A stretch of DNA of 64,000 nucleotides from SIAQ01 sp964484265 (GCA_964484265.1 CAZAFH010000023.1:1-64000); one strand, 5' to 3'; counted from the first letter of the stretch, positions 33,647 through 42,504 are shown. A program made the numbers and translations. Notes: a model not told the origin generated them from the letters alone.

Positions 33647-35695
33647 TCATTCCCAGTGAATCCCCGCGCTCGAAACGACGATGCGGCGCGATCCCACGCG
33701 CGTCGAGAGGGTCCATTCGCCGCCATCTTTCTTTGTCTGACGCAATCCTGTCACGAAGCTGCCGTCGCCGCTGAGGTCGTAGACAGTCATGAAGCGAGCC
33801 TGTTTGCCCTGCACGCGGCGAATCAGGCATGGGACGCGCGCGTCTACCGTGTACCCGATGCCGGTGCAGGTGAGGATCTCTTCGCGTGGCAGGCCGTCCA
33901 GCCAAACCCGGAGTGATTTCTTGCCAGCGCTGAATTCCCATTGCGAAGGCCCAGCGATCGTCCAGCTCAGGCCGTTTGTCAGATGCGGATAGCCGTCCTT
34001 CGTTCCGGTCACGGCACCTTTGCCCGTTCCCCGCTCGCCGACCGGAAGCACCTTTTGGCTGATCGCATGTGCGAGCAGGTCGATCTGCGTTTCCTTGGCC
34101 GACTGCACGTCGAAGACATCGATCAGCACGTTGTCGGTCAGCAAAAGAGACCGGCGCAGGCGTGCGTCGGGATAGGCGTCCGCGCTCTCGGCAGTGCAGA
34201 CGGCGTAGTCGTTCGTGACCTTCATCTCGATCAGCTTGCCTGTGGTGGCGCTTTGGCTGATACCGCCGAGAGTCACCGTGTTATGGGCGGCGGTGTGTTT
34301 GACCCAGGTCTTGTATTCCTTGTGGCTATAGGTGAGCCGACCGGGATCGAGCAGCCATTCCTGGCCATTGGCGAACAGCACCAGGTTGAGCTTGTCGAAA
34401 TGGCCATGCGCGCCGCCGTGCGGTCCATGATCGAGCATGACGCAGACGGCATTCGCGCCTTGGCTTCGGCGCAGGATCGCCAGCCCGGCGTCGGGCAGGT
34501 TGATCGACCGCGTTTCGAGAAATGGCTCGACCTTGGCGTCCGGGCCAAGCAACGGCTTCAACTTGGCGAGGTTGCCTCCTGCGTAGGCCTGTGCGAAGAC
34601 GGGTTCGCGGTACACTTCCCAGGCCCAGAGGAAGGCGGCATTGAAACTGCTCACGTAGGCCTGATCGCTGTCATTCATCGCCGGGAATTGGCCATTCGGG
34701 TAGGCGCATTGCAGCGGCGCCTCGATCATCTTGCGGAACCTTGTCTCTTTGTGCAGTGGAAGATTCAGGCGTCGGCCGGCATCCACGATTTCGATCATCG
34801 CCTGGAGCGCGTAGTTGTGGTACGCCATCGTGCCTTCGTACCATAGGCCGTCGGAGCCCACGGATCGCTTGAGCTGATCGTAAAAGCCGCCGCGCATGGT
34901 GAGCACCTTGTTGACGAGTTCCTTGTCGCCGAGGACGGATGCGATCGCCATCAGCCCGGCGTTGTACCAGGTTTGGTGATTGTTGATGTCGCGATTGGCG
35001 TAGAGCAGCGTGGCAGCCGTCAGGCTGAAGAAATTCTTCTCGACATGCTCGCGGTCCTTGGCGGTCCAGACGACAGCGGAGCGCGTCAGGTCATAGGCCT
35101 TGGCGAGCTTGATGATCCCGACGGCTTCATCCAGACTTTGCGAGTAGCGTCTGCCGCCGAGTTGAGCGAAGAAGCCGGTGCGGTCCCAGCGATCTTTTCG
35201 CGCGGGATAGCCGGGATAATCGTCGGCGTACTTCAGCAAGATTCGCCGAACCTCGCGGGCGAATCGTTCGTCTCCGGAGAGCGCGTAACCCCAGCCAAGC
35301 TCTAACGCGGCGATGTTGGCCTTATCGTGCAGCAGGGTGCGGTAGGCCGCCACGATGCGTTCATCTTTGAACACTTTTTTGCAGCGCGGACACTGGTGTT
35401 CCGTTTCGTTGAGCGCGTGCAACTGGCTGGCGTCATCGGGACAAGCGTAGTAGAAAACCCAGTTGCCCCAGCCTGTCGGCACCGTGACGGGATTCTTGAG
35501 GCGAGCCTCGGCCGTGCGGACTGCTTGGGTTTTGCGCTGTTCCGATTCGCGTAGTTTGGCCAGCTCGGCCGCTGTCGTCGCGAGTCGCGGATAAGGCGGA
35601 AAACTCGGACCATCGTCCGCACGGAGATACTGAAATAGAAGCGCGGCGAAAATAAATCCGAGCAGGCATCGAGACGAGACAGGTCTGATGAACAT
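33647..35695 (-). CDS. secreted heparinase II/III-like polysaccharide lyase
   Basis: 682 aa from ATG 35695 (a GTG at 35707 is also possible). Signal peptide (SRCLLGFIFAALLFQYLRA). An alpha-helical N-terminal toroid with ELGWGYALSGDERFAREVRR and DINNHQTWYNAGLMAIASVL is followed by the heparinase II/III-type beta domain with GPHGGAHGHFDKLNL and YSHKEYKTWVKHTAAHNTV. Family members cleave uronate-containing polysaccharides by beta-elimination, with Tyr and His as catalytic residues. A CPRC pair near residue 95 may bind zinc. The substrate is unknown; sulfatases elsewhere in the window could act in the same kind of pathway. Confidence 0.85.
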   Translation of the reverse strand: MFIRPVSSRCLLGFIFAALLFQYLRADDGPSFPPYPRLATTAAELAKLRESEQRKTQAVRTAEARLKNPVTVPTGWGNWVFYYACPDDASQLHALNETEHQCPRCKKVFKDERIVAAYRTLLHDKANIAALELGWGYALSGDERFAREVRRILLKYADDYPGYPARKDRWDRTGFFAQLGGRRYSQSLDEAVGIIKLAKAYDLTRSAVVWTAKDREHVEKNFFSLTAATLLYANRDINNHQTWYNAGLMAIASVLGDKELVNKVLTMRGGFYDQLKRSVGSDGLWYEGTMAYHNYALQAMIEIVDAGRRLNLPLHKETRFRKMIEAPLQCAYPNGQFPAMNDSDQAYVSSFNAAFLWAWEVYREPVFAQAYAGGNLAKLKPLLGPDAKVEPFLETRSINLPDAGLAILRRSQGANAVCVMLDHGPHGGAHGHFDKLNLVLFANGQEWLLDPGRLTYSHKEYKTWVKHTAAHNTVTLGGISQSATTGKLIEMKVTNDYAVCTAESADAYPDARLRRSLLLTDNVLIDVFDVQSAKETQIDLLAHAISQKVLPVGERGTGKGAVTGTKDGYPHLTNGLSWTIAGPSQWEFSAGKKSLRVWLDGLPREEILTCTGIGYTVDARVPCLIRRVQGKQARFMTVYDLSGDGSFVTGLRQTKKDGGEWTLSTRVGSRRIVVSSAGIHWE

Positions 35696-35866
35696 TCGGC
35701 TTCTCACACCTGACGGCGATCTTAAGGATTGGTTCGGTGCGGTTGCCTAAAGTGTATCGATCAGACGGGCAAGTTGGAAAAACGAATTGAGAATCCGGTG
35801 CAAGATCCACTTCCGACAAAACAGCCCCTCGAAGTCAGGTTGAGAAGACGGCACCCGGCAATAACA

Positions 35867-37078
35867 CTACTCGGCCGATGGAGTCCACCAACCATGAGTG
35901 CCGGAACCGGAGAACGCGGCACTACCAACTCTTACCTGCGAATTATCGTTGGCATCAAGATTTGCAGAGACGCGCCATCCGTCTTCGCTCTCAGCGTGAA
36001 TTCGGCGGTGTGCATTGTGGATCGCGAGATTATCTCGCAGCAGGGCGAAGGAAATGGTCCCGGTGTCGCCTATAATGATTGCCGGAACGACTTGAAGGCG
36101 ACTTCCTGCCGCTAATTCTGCCCCATTCGCCAAACGACGCAAAGGATCTTGGTCGCTCTCGTTCGCAACTCTGAGGGAGGGATCGTCATCGAGTACAAAC
36201 GCCGGTCCTGCTATCGATTTCCAAACTTCACGTTGGCGATCGGTCAAGGCAGACCAAATCGTCGTCTTGATTCGTGTGATCTCGCGATGTGAATCTGCCG
36301 CGTTCACGTTGGCATTTTTCCCGTCCAGCAACAAATGACTGGCTTTGTCGACGAGCGGCTGAATGAGCTCGATTTGATCGGAATTGAGATCAAAATCACC
36401 GGAGAATTCCAGATCGCAAACGGTTAGACTTCCGCGGTACTGCCAACAGATTTGTTGGAGACGCTTGAACTGTTCCGGACGGAGATCCTGAAAAACGAAT
36501 GTTTGTTCACGAACCGTCAGATTGCTCAATCGATTCTGCCAATCCTCAAGGTTCTCTGACAACATCAGACGGCAAATATCCTGTCGTTCCTTAATCAGCC
36601 CAGCGAACTCGGCGACCTGAGCAGACGTAAGGCCAAGCTCGACTTGAACGCTTGGCTTTCCGAGCAAAAAGATGCTGGCCGTCGGCAACGTTGATCGTTC
36701 GACGATGCCATTATGCAGCCGAGTTTGAGCCGTTTCCGGCGACGACCGTTTCTCGGCAAACATAAAGATGCTGGTGATAACGATTGACGCCTGAACGCCG
36801 CAACCAAAAACCAAGATAAAGTATCCGCCAAAGGCCCGTCGGCGTTCGATCAGCATCGCCAAACCATAAATCAAGAGCATCAGCGTTAGCTTGAAACATC
36901 CTAGGCCGACCCAACCCGCCGAGTTCAAAACCGCGGCGGCGAGGGGATTGCTTTCGATGACGTCGCTGTCCTGGAGCGTTAGTAGTTTCCAAGTCAGGAA
37001 AAAGTCGGCAAGACCCAGGAAGAGAAAAATGACCAGTAGGCGGCAGGAAGCATTCGCTGGCAGTCGAGGAGTTTCCAT
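35867..37078 (-). CDS. DUF5658-like membrane protein with long C-terminal domain
   Basis: 403 aa from ATG 37078 (AGGA about 10 nt upstream). Three or four membrane segments in the first 130 residues, starting FLFLGLADFFLTWKLL and ESNPLAAAVLNSAGWVGLG, resemble DUF5658 proteins. The last 270 residues are soluble: ELGLTSAQVAEFAGLIKERQ and a second, similar FDLNSDQIELIQPLVDKA, each followed by a Gln/Arg-rich helix and QREVWKSIAG. These look like two copies of a planctomycete heavy-metal-sensor-like helical repeat (LTxxQ). Base use is more AT-rich than its neighbours. Function unknown. Confidence 0.65.
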   Translation of the reverse strand: METPRLPANASCRLLVIFLFLGLADFFLTWKLLTLQDSDVIESNPLAAAVLNSAGWVGLGCFKLTLMLLIYGLAMLIERRRAFGGYFILVFGCGVQASIVITSIFMFAEKRSSPETAQTRLHNGIVERSTLPTASIFLLGKPSVQVELGLTSAQVAEFAGLIKERQDICRLMLSENLEDWQNRLSNLTVREQTFVFQDLRPEQFKRLQQICWQYRGSLTVCDLEFSGDFDLNSDQIELIQPLVDKASHLLLDGKNANVNAADSHREITRIKTTIWSALTDRQREVWKSIAGPAFVLDDDPSLRVANESDQDPLRRLANGAELAAGSRLQVVPAIIIGDTGTISFALLRDNLAIHNAHRRIHAESEDGWRVSANLDANDNSQVRVGSAAFSGSGTHGWWTPSAE

Positions 37079-37240
37079 TTTATCCCGTCCTGAAAATCGA
37101 AACAAACGAGAGAGCGCTTCTTCTTTTTTGATCCTAACGAGAAAGCGATTAAACCGCGATGAATGCCAGCGCTTCGTTCTGAAAATTCAACACCGTTGCC
37201 AAGGCTGAGGATCGATTCTCATAAAGAATTAGCCCGTATT

Positions 37241-37406
37241 ATTCACCACAGAGAGCACAGAGAACACAGAGCGAGGAAATTAAAAGGAATACGAAAGATC
37301 GATGAAAACACCTTGAAAATTACACGGCGGCGCTTTCATTGTCGTAACTCCTTTCTTTCCAATCTCTTCGTATTTCTCCGTGATCTCCGTGCTCTCTGTG
37401 GTGAAT
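37241..37406. repeat. long inverted repeat (family h, CCACAGAG type)
   Basis: Arms 37241-37281 and 37369-37406 share ATTCACCACAGAGAGCAC exactly and diverge further in; the loop is about 87 nt. This type of repeat (shadow peptide HHREHREH) is common in many soil and water bacteria. Confidence 0.8.
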
Positions 37407-37569
37407 GATCTGGGTACGGCAGGGCGTGAGTCGCCGTTCGCCGCTGCAGGCTCATCGTTTTCTCAGTCAAAAACCAAAACTCAGGTTGGGATTCGAATTC
37501 ACTCGTCCTGAGAACAATTCCGGCAGTCAGGGGTATTTTCTGCTGACGTTCCGCAGCGGTCTCGTCTGC

Positions 37570-37598
37570 TTGATACGTGGTCGAATGATTTGTATCAA
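37570..37598. promoter_or_regulatory. inverted repeat, candidate operator
   Basis: TTGATAC and GTATCAA are perfect 7-bp arms separated by 15 nt, in the AT-rich region 225 nt upstream of the pentapeptide-repeat gene. A further ATCAATTTGAT-like palindrome follows at about 37614. Tentative regulator site. Confidence 0.3.
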
Positions 37599-37822
37599 TG
37601 TGATTTGGAATATATCAATTTGATTGCGCTTGGGAGTCTTTGCGACGGTCTCACATCTCACATTTCTCAGTCATAACGTTATATTTATCAACATATTGCG
37701 CTGATTATTTCTGCATCTGTCTAGCAATGGCACGGCCGTTGCGTTTTCAATTCATCAGTAAAGGGCTACGCAGCCCAAAAGAAACCTACACCCGATTGCT
37801 GATAGACAGCAAGGAGAAAACC

Positions 37823-38929
37823 ATGAAGAAGTTCAGCATGATCCTGGCGGCCGTGGTTGCGGTCGGCCTCTGCAAAGGCGACAGTTTGTTGGCCTCTAAC
37901 AAAAAATCTGGTTCCTCGCGCAATTTCAACAGCGCCTTCAAAACCGTCGGCGGCAGCGGAAGCAAGAGTTTTCAGCCAGGTCTCCCCAATCCTCTGCCTC
38001 TGCCCACGAAGATCACGCCAACCAATCTCGTTCCCACGGCGTTGGTTCCGACCAAGCTCGTTCCGACAGCCATCGTGCCGACGAAGTTGGTGCCGACCGC
38101 TGTCGTGCCAATCAAGGTCACGCCGACGAAACTGGTGCCAACCGCCTTGGTTCCGACCAAATTAGTACCGACGGCTTTGGTGCCCACGAAGCTGGTCCCG
38201 ACCGCTGTCGTGCCGATAAAGGTCACGCCAACCAAGCTAGTGCCCACCGCAGTGGTGCCGATCAAGATAACGCCGACGAAAGTGGTCCCGACCATTGTGG
38301 TGCCAATTAAAGTCACGCCTACGAAACTGGTCCCGACTGCAGTCGTGCCGATCAAGGTTACGCCGACGAAAATCGTCCCGACCGCAGTCGTACCGACGAA
38401 GGTTGTGCCTACGCAAGTTGTGCCCACGCAAGTAATCACACCGGTGCGGGTCATCCTGCCAATCATCGGCGGCGGCTTCCCGGGTGGATTCGGCGGATTT
38501 CCTGGTGGATTCGGCGGCGGCGGGATCATCATCGTGAACGGCTCGCCCGTGTATGACGCAGCACCGGTCGTCGTCGAGCAAGCTCAATCATCGGTGTTCA
38601 GCGAACGGCTGCTGCTGGTAAAGAACGACAGCAAGGAAGAGGTTCAGTTCTTCCTGGTGATGAACAGCCAGGGCAAATGGATCCCTGCCGCACCGGGCAA
38701 AGATTCGCAAATGATCAGCTTCGTGCTTCAGCCCGGCCAAGAGTACATGATCGAGGATGGCACGAACGCGATACCCGCGAGCAAGGCCCGAATCTGGGCC
38801 AAATCCGCCACTCGGCAATGGATGAACAATGCCGAGAGCGACCTCTTCCTAGTCGAGCCGAACGCCAGCGGCGAACGAGTCTACCAGGCGACGGAAATGG
38901 GAGTCTTCACCTACCGCGTCAATGAGTAA
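37823..38929 (+). CDS. secreted protein with 29 PT-type pentapeptide repeats
   Basis: 368 aa from ATG 37823, with AAGGAGA 5-6 nt upstream. Signal peptide (MKKFSMILAAVVAVGLCKGDSLLA), then a Ser/Asn-rich linker. Residues 61-205 are 29 uninterrupted pentads of the form P-[T/I]-x-x-[V/T], such as PTKLV, PTALV and PIKVT. Next come a Gly/Phe/Pro-rich segment (GGGFPGGFGGFPGGFGGGG) and a C-terminal domain of about 120 residues (LLLVKNDSKEEVQFFLVMN, ARIWAKSATRQW). The regular Pro every five residues suggests an extended rod carrying the end domain away from the cell. I do not recognise the family. A terminator follows. Confidence 0.78.
   Translation: MKKFSMILAAVVAVGLCKGDSLLASNKKSGSSRNFNSAFKTVGGSGSKSFQPGLPNPLPLPTKITPTNLVPTALVPTKLVPTAIVPTKLVPTAVVPIKVTPTKLVPTALVPTKLVPTALVPTKLVPTAVVPIKVTPTKLVPTAVVPIKITPTKVVPTIVVPIKVTPTKLVPTAVVPIKVTPTKIVPTAVVPTKVVPTQVVPTQVITPVRVILPIIGGGFPGGFGGFPGGFGGGGIIIVNGSPVYDAAPVVVEQAQSSVFSERLLLVKNDSKEEVQFFLVMNSQGKWIPAAPGKDSQMISFVLQPGQEYMIEDGTNAIPASKARIWAKSATRQWMNNAESDLFLVEPNASGERVYQATEMGVFTYRVNE
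38003..38437 (+). repeat. 15-nt tandem repeat coding pentapeptides
   Basis: 29 consecutive 15-nt units coding P-[T/I]-x-x-[V/T], with frequent synonymous differences. Higher-order blocks of 2-4 units recur (PIKVT-PTKLV-PTAVV), so expansion probably happened in blocks. Confidence 0.9.
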
Positions 38930-38946
38930 ACGGAAGCGAAATCGCC

Positions 38947-38983
38947 AAGGCCTCGGATTTTAACAAGAATCCGGGGCCTTTTT
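38947..38983 (+). terminator. rho-independent terminator of pentapeptide-repeat gene
   Basis: 13-bp stem (AAGGCCTCGGATT / AATCCGGGGCCTT, one G-U), 8-nt loop, then a T-run. It lies 18 nt after the stop codon. Confidence 0.9.
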
Positions 38984-38993
38984 CGTTTTTGTG

Positions 38994-39081
38994 TAGCCGC
39001 TCGTCATTGGCGAGCTCGGGCCCGACCTGTTGGCGAGTCGGAATGCACGCCCCGTCCGCGCTCGCCAAAGGCGAGCGGCTA
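38994..39081. repeat. inverted repeat (family e)
   Basis: Arms 38994-39015 and 39060-39081 match at 20 of 22 positions, with a 44-nt loop. Each arm has an inner CGCTCG/CGAGC palindrome. It lies directly behind a terminator. Confidence 0.85.
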
Positions 39082-39296
39082 AACAAATCTCAAATCAATA
39101 TGAAACGCACTCGAATCGTTTCGATAACACAATTCGCCGCTGCCCTTGTTTCATTTATCGAAGTGTAATGTCGTAATATCTTTTATTTTCAATGACTTGC
39201 GTCAATTGAAATCGCTTCGCCTTCCACCCGGCATCGTCGTTGCGTTACTCCTGCCCATGAAACACCCAACGACCTCTCCCTCGAAAGGACATCATC

Positions 39297-39482
39297 ATGG
39301 CTCGGAATTTCCTCCCCTGTATAATTGCTCTGCCTGTTCTCTTGGCCTCCTGGCTGACCTTCTCGGCTCCTGTGCCGACGGTTGTCGCACCCGATCAGCT
39401 TGTTGCGTTCGACTATTCCGCTTCGCAAGCGCAGACCTCGGAAGCCGGGGAGCTTGTCGAAGTCAGTGATTTCGCCGAATAG
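39297..39482 (+). CDS. small secreted peptide, first gene of HTTM operon
   Basis: 61 aa. GAAAGGA lies 7 nt before the ATG. The signal peptide is MARNFLPCIIALPVLLASWLTFSA. The mature 37 residues are acidic (DQLVAFDYSASQAQTSEAGE) and end DFAE. It has no motif and no cysteine in the mature part. It lies 33 nt before the next gene. Function unknown; the good ribosome site and the operon position support it as real. Confidence 0.6.
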   Translation: MARNFLPCIIALPVLLASWLTFSAPVPTVVAPDQLVAFDYSASQAQTSEAGELVEVSDFAE

Positions 39483-39515
39483 GCCCATCTCTCGCGAAAG
39501 GAAAGGATCAGCGTC

Positions 39516-40040
39516 ATGACGCGACCACAAAAAATTTGGCTCACGATCGCGATCTTGCATCTGGGCCTGGTGACGTACAACGGGTTCGGCGAGATATTAA
39601 AGCTCCCCGTCGCCTCGGAGCGTCATCCTGCGGGATTGCCGATCCGCTGGTATGCCGCCATGACCGGTGCCAATAACAGCTACGGCTTCTTCAAGAAAGT
39701 GGACAACACCTGCAAGGTCGAGTTCACGCTGGTGGATGCCGACGGCAACTCCTGGACCGACAAGCTCAGCACGGCCGAGAATCACGAAGCCGAGCTGCGC
39801 TTCATGGGCAGCCCGTTCATGATCGCCGACTATGGCGACGCATTGACAACTAGCTGGGCGGCGACGATGTTCGGACGCCATCCCAAGGCGGCACGCGTGG
39901 ATATCAACTTCGTGCAGTACAATCCCGTGAACCTGGACGAATTCCGCAACGGCGCCAGGGCACAATGGTTCCCAATGGACCCCAAAATATTTCTTCGCAA
40001 AGACTACCTCGAAAAAACCGCTCAGGAAACACTGCCATGA
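39516..40040 (+). CDS. hypothetical membrane-anchored protein of HTTM operon
   Basis: 174 aa. An N-terminal hydrophobic segment (IWLTIAILHLGLVTYNGFG) acts as an anchor or signal. The rest is soluble with VEFTLVDADGNSWTDKLSTA and YGDALTTSWAATMFGRHP. The stop overlaps the ATG of the HTTM gene (ATGA), so the two are translationally coupled and probably work together. I know of HTTM genes followed or preceded by small conserved partners in planctomycetes, but this one has no named domain. Confidence 0.75.
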   Translation: MTRPQKIWLTIAILHLGLVTYNGFGEILKLPVASERHPAGLPIRWYAAMTGANNSYGFFKKVDNTCKVEFTLVDADGNSWTDKLSTAENHEAELRFMGSPFMIADYGDALTTSWAATMFGRHPKAARVDINFVQYNPVNLDEFRNGARAQWFPMDPKIFLRKDYLEKTAQETLP

Positions 40041-40969
40041 ACGACACGACGACCACTCTCGCCCAGCCGACGCTGGGCAAACGACTGACCGATTCCGTGA
40101 CGCAATTCTTCCTCGCGCCGGCGAACGCTCGGCCGCTCGCCGCCCTTCGGATTGGCCTGGCGTGCGTGCTGCTCTGCCAGGCTCTGGCTCTCGCCAGCAA
40201 CGTCATGGGACTGTTTGCGCCGACGCAAGGCGTCGTGCAATGGTGGATCAACGAAACGATGATCATCCCCGGAGTGCCGCGCGTCCGCTGGCTGGTGGAG
40301 TTGCTGGCGCCGCTGGGCGTCAGCGAAGCTCATTGCGTCCGCTTTCTGTTTCTGCTTTACGTCGCCGGGCTGTCGGCCTTGGCATTGGGCTGGCATACGC
40401 GAATCGCCGCCGGCATCGCCTGGCTGACGCATCTGACGCTGATGATGAGTGGCCGATCGTCGCTGTATGGTGTCGATGATTTCGCGCATATTTTCTTGTT
40501 CTACCTGATCTGGTTTCCGGCAGGCCACGCCTGGTCGCTCGACGTGATGTACGGCCGAGCCTCGACGACGCCGGACTGGTCGGCGCGTCTGGCGTTGCGG
40601 GTATTTCAGATTCACATGTGCGTGGTTTACTTCAGTTCGGGCATCGAAAAGGCGATGACGCCGCCGTACCAGTGGTGGGATGGGAACGTCATCTTCCGGG
40701 CGGCGCAGTTTCCCGAGTACCGCATGTTCGACATGGACTGGATGGCGGATTGGCCGATCGTGGCGATCCTGGCGGCGATCGGGTCGCTCGTGATCGAAAT
40801 CGGCTACCCGTTTTTCTGCTGGCCGCGTTTGACGCGCAAACTCGGCGCGCTGGCGACGATCGGCCTGCACGTGGGCATCGCCGTGATGATGGGTCTGGTT
40901 TCGTTCGCGGCCCTGATGATCGTGCTAACCGGCGCCGCCTGGCTTTTCTCGCCGGAACCGGAAGTGTGA
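40037..40969 (+). CDS. HTTM-domain membrane protein
   Basis: 310 aa from ATG 40037. It has about seven membrane segments with the HTTM/gamma-carboxylase-like pattern: NARPLAALRIGLACVLL, FLFLLYVAGLSALALGWHTR, LYGVDDFAHIFLFYLIWFP and the conserved VVYFSSGIEKAM followed by WWDG. HTTM proteins are distant relatives of vitamin-K-dependent carboxylases; most bacterial ones have no proven reaction. It is coupled by a 4-nt overlap to the upstream gene. Confidence 0.88.
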   Translation: MNDTTTTLAQPTLGKRLTDSVTQFFLAPANARPLAALRIGLACVLLCQALALASNVMGLFAPTQGVVQWWINETMIIPGVPRVRWLVELLAPLGVSEAHCVRFLFLLYVAGLSALALGWHTRIAAGIAWLTHLTLMMSGRSSLYGVDDFAHIFLFYLIWFPAGHAWSLDVMYGRASTTPDWSARLALRVFQIHMCVVYFSSGIEKAMTPPYQWWDGNVIFRAAQFPEYRMFDMDWMADWPIVAILAAIGSLVIEIGYPFFCWPRLTRKLGALATIGLHVGIAVMMGLVSFAALMIVLTGAAWLFSPEPEV

Positions 40970-40972
40970 TTG

Positions 40973-41026
40973 CGCTTGCGGCTTGGCGCTCAGCATGGCG
41001 CCTTGCTGAGCGCCAAGCCGCAAGCG
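40973..41026. repeat. perfect 23-bp inverted repeat (family a)
   Basis: Arms 40973-40995 and 41004-41026 are perfectly complementary with an 8-nt loop. It lies in the 67-nt gap between convergent HTTM and sulfatase genes, so a two-way terminator role is likely. Confidence 0.95.
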
Positions 41027-41036
41027 AAATTCGGCG

Positions 41037-42407
41037 TCACTGCTTCTTCTTTTTCGCTTTCGCTTTTCCCTTCATGAAATACGAAATGTCCACCTTGGCG
41101 GGCGACGGGTTGGCGACGATCAATGGCGACGGATCGTCGTAGAGCTTTTGCTGCTGGCCCAGCAAATCCATCATCTCGCGCACTCGTTTCGCCTGGGCGG
41201 GGTCGGCTGCGAGGTTTTTCATTTCGTCGGGGTCGTCGGCCAAATTGAAGAGCTGATTGAAATCGACCTTGGGATAGCGAATCAATTTCCAGTCTTCCTT
41301 GCGGACGGCTCGTTGCACGTCGCGGTAGGCGAGAAAGACGGTGTCGCGCACGCTCCTCTGCTTCCCTTGCATTACGGGCGCGAGGCTCTTGCCATCGAGC
41401 CCCGCAGGCATTTTGCCGCCGATGAGTTCGACCGTGGTTGGGAAGATGTCGAAGAGGTAAGCGAACGCATCACTTTGGCCCTTTGGAATGCCAGGCCCGG
41501 CGAAGATGAGCGGCGACTTCATGCTGTGCTCGTACAGGCTTTGTTTGCCGAACAACCCGTGACTGCCGATCGCGAGGCCGTGATCGGACGTGAAGATGAT
41601 GATCGTATTCTCCAGTTCGCCGAGTTCTTGCAAGGCGGCGATGACGCGGCCGATGTGATGGTCGATCGACGAGATACAGCCGTAGTAATCGTGCAGGTGC
41701 TTGCGAACCGTGGCTTCGGTGCGAGGCCAGGGGGCGAGCTGTTCGTCGCGGATGAGCAGGTCGCCGTTGTTGAACGGGTGAAACGGCGCGTAATTCTTGG
41801 GCAGCGGGAGCTTTTCTCGATCGTAGAGTTTCAGCCACTCCGGCGCCGCCACGCGCGGATCGTGCGGGCCGGCGAAGGCGACATAGGCGAAGAACGGCCG
41901 ATCCTTCTTCCAGGTCTTTTTCAAAAACTCAATGGTCTTGTCCGAGGCGGTTCGGCCGTGGTGCCCCGAGTTGCGCTCCTTGCCGTCCTCGAGATAGCCG
42001 GATATTTCAAACGCGGCATTGTAGGCGTTTGCCACGTTGCCTCGCTTGGAGATGAGAAACGTGAAGTAGCCCAGCCGGCGGAGCAGTTCGCCCATCGTGT
42101 TCGTGGCGTCTTTTCCCTTGTAGCGATACAGCGACTTGCCGCTCAGCAGCATATGCCGGCTCGGATTGCAGACGGCGCCGACCGTGGAACCCATGCAATA
42201 GGCATTGCGAAAGGTGAAGCCGCGCTGCGCGAGCTTGTCAAGGTTCGGCGTCTTGATGATGCCATTGCCCAGAGCCGCGATCGTGTCGGCACGCTGATCG
42301 TCGGTCACGAAAAAAAGAACGTTGGGTCGTTTCGTTTGCGCGCTGGCGACCGGAGCGAGAATCGCCATGAGCATGCTCGCGAAAAAGAAAAAGCCGGTGG
42401 GTTTCAT
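41037..42407 (-). CDS. secreted type I sulfatase
   Basis: 456 aa. Signal peptide, then NVLFFVTDDQRADTI (metal Asp pair) and the formylglycine motif CNPSR (Cys-x-Pro-x-Arg), followed by a TGK/SGK-like LLSGKSLYRY. Later GPHDPR and TSDHGLAIGSHG carry the other metal ligands. All catalytic residues are present, so an active sulfate-ester hydrolase is expected, needing a formylglycine-generating enzyme. The substrate is probably a sulfated polysaccharide. The Lys/Ala tail KGKAKAKKKKQ is unusual. GGAGCGATC precedes the ATG. Confidence 0.93.
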   Translation of the reverse strand: MKPTGFFFFASMLMAILAPVASAQTKRPNVLFFVTDDQRADTIAALGNGIIKTPNLDKLAQRGFTFRNAYCMGSTVGAVCNPSRHMLLSGKSLYRYKGKDATNTMGELLRRLGYFTFLISKRGNVANAYNAAFEISGYLEDGKERNSGHHGRTASDKTIEFLKKTWKKDRPFFAYVAFAGPHDPRVAAPEWLKLYDREKLPLPKNYAPFHPFNNGDLLIRDEQLAPWPRTEATVRKHLHDYYGCISSIDHHIGRVIAALQELGELENTIIIFTSDHGLAIGSHGLFGKQSLYEHSMKSPLIFAGPGIPKGQSDAFAYLFDIFPTTVELIGGKMPAGLDGKSLAPVMQGKQRSVRDTVFLAYRDVQRAVRKEDWKLIRYPKVDFNQLFNLADDPDEMKNLAADPAQAKRVREMMDLLGQQQKLYDDPSPLIVANPSPAKVDISYFMKGKAKAKKKKQ

Positions 42408-42504
42408 GATCGCTCCATCGGGTCGAAGGAATCAGTTGGGTATCGATGCGCTGAGTAACATTCTATAAACCACGCCGATCGTTGAGACGTTGCTGTTTGC
42501 GTTT

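Larger units (their letters stand above)
37079..37822. other. 744-nt intergenic region
   Basis: No gene is supported. It holds a long hairpin of the CCACAGAG type (37241-37406), an inverted repeat TTGATAC...GTATCAA (37570-37598), and AT-rich sequence up to the ribosome site AAGGAGA at 37811. The right part is probably the promoter region of the pentapeptide-repeat gene. Confidence 0.5.
38930..39296. other. 367-nt intergenic region
   Basis: Holds the terminator 38947-38983, the inverted repeat 38994-39081, and then AT-rich sequence that probably carries the promoter of the HTTM operon. No gene is supported. Confidence 0.5.

Noticed and set aside
33477..33659. Short plus-strand frame starting MAQTFLSV
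   Set aside because: Created by the inverted repeat 33476-33536, not a gene.
37480..37510. TTCGAAT-like T-loop suggesting a tRNA
   Set aside because: No acceptor, D or anticodon arms can be folded around it.
38003..38437. Possible CRISPR array in the pentapeptide gene
   Set aside because: Repeats are 15 nt, contiguous and coding, with no spacers.
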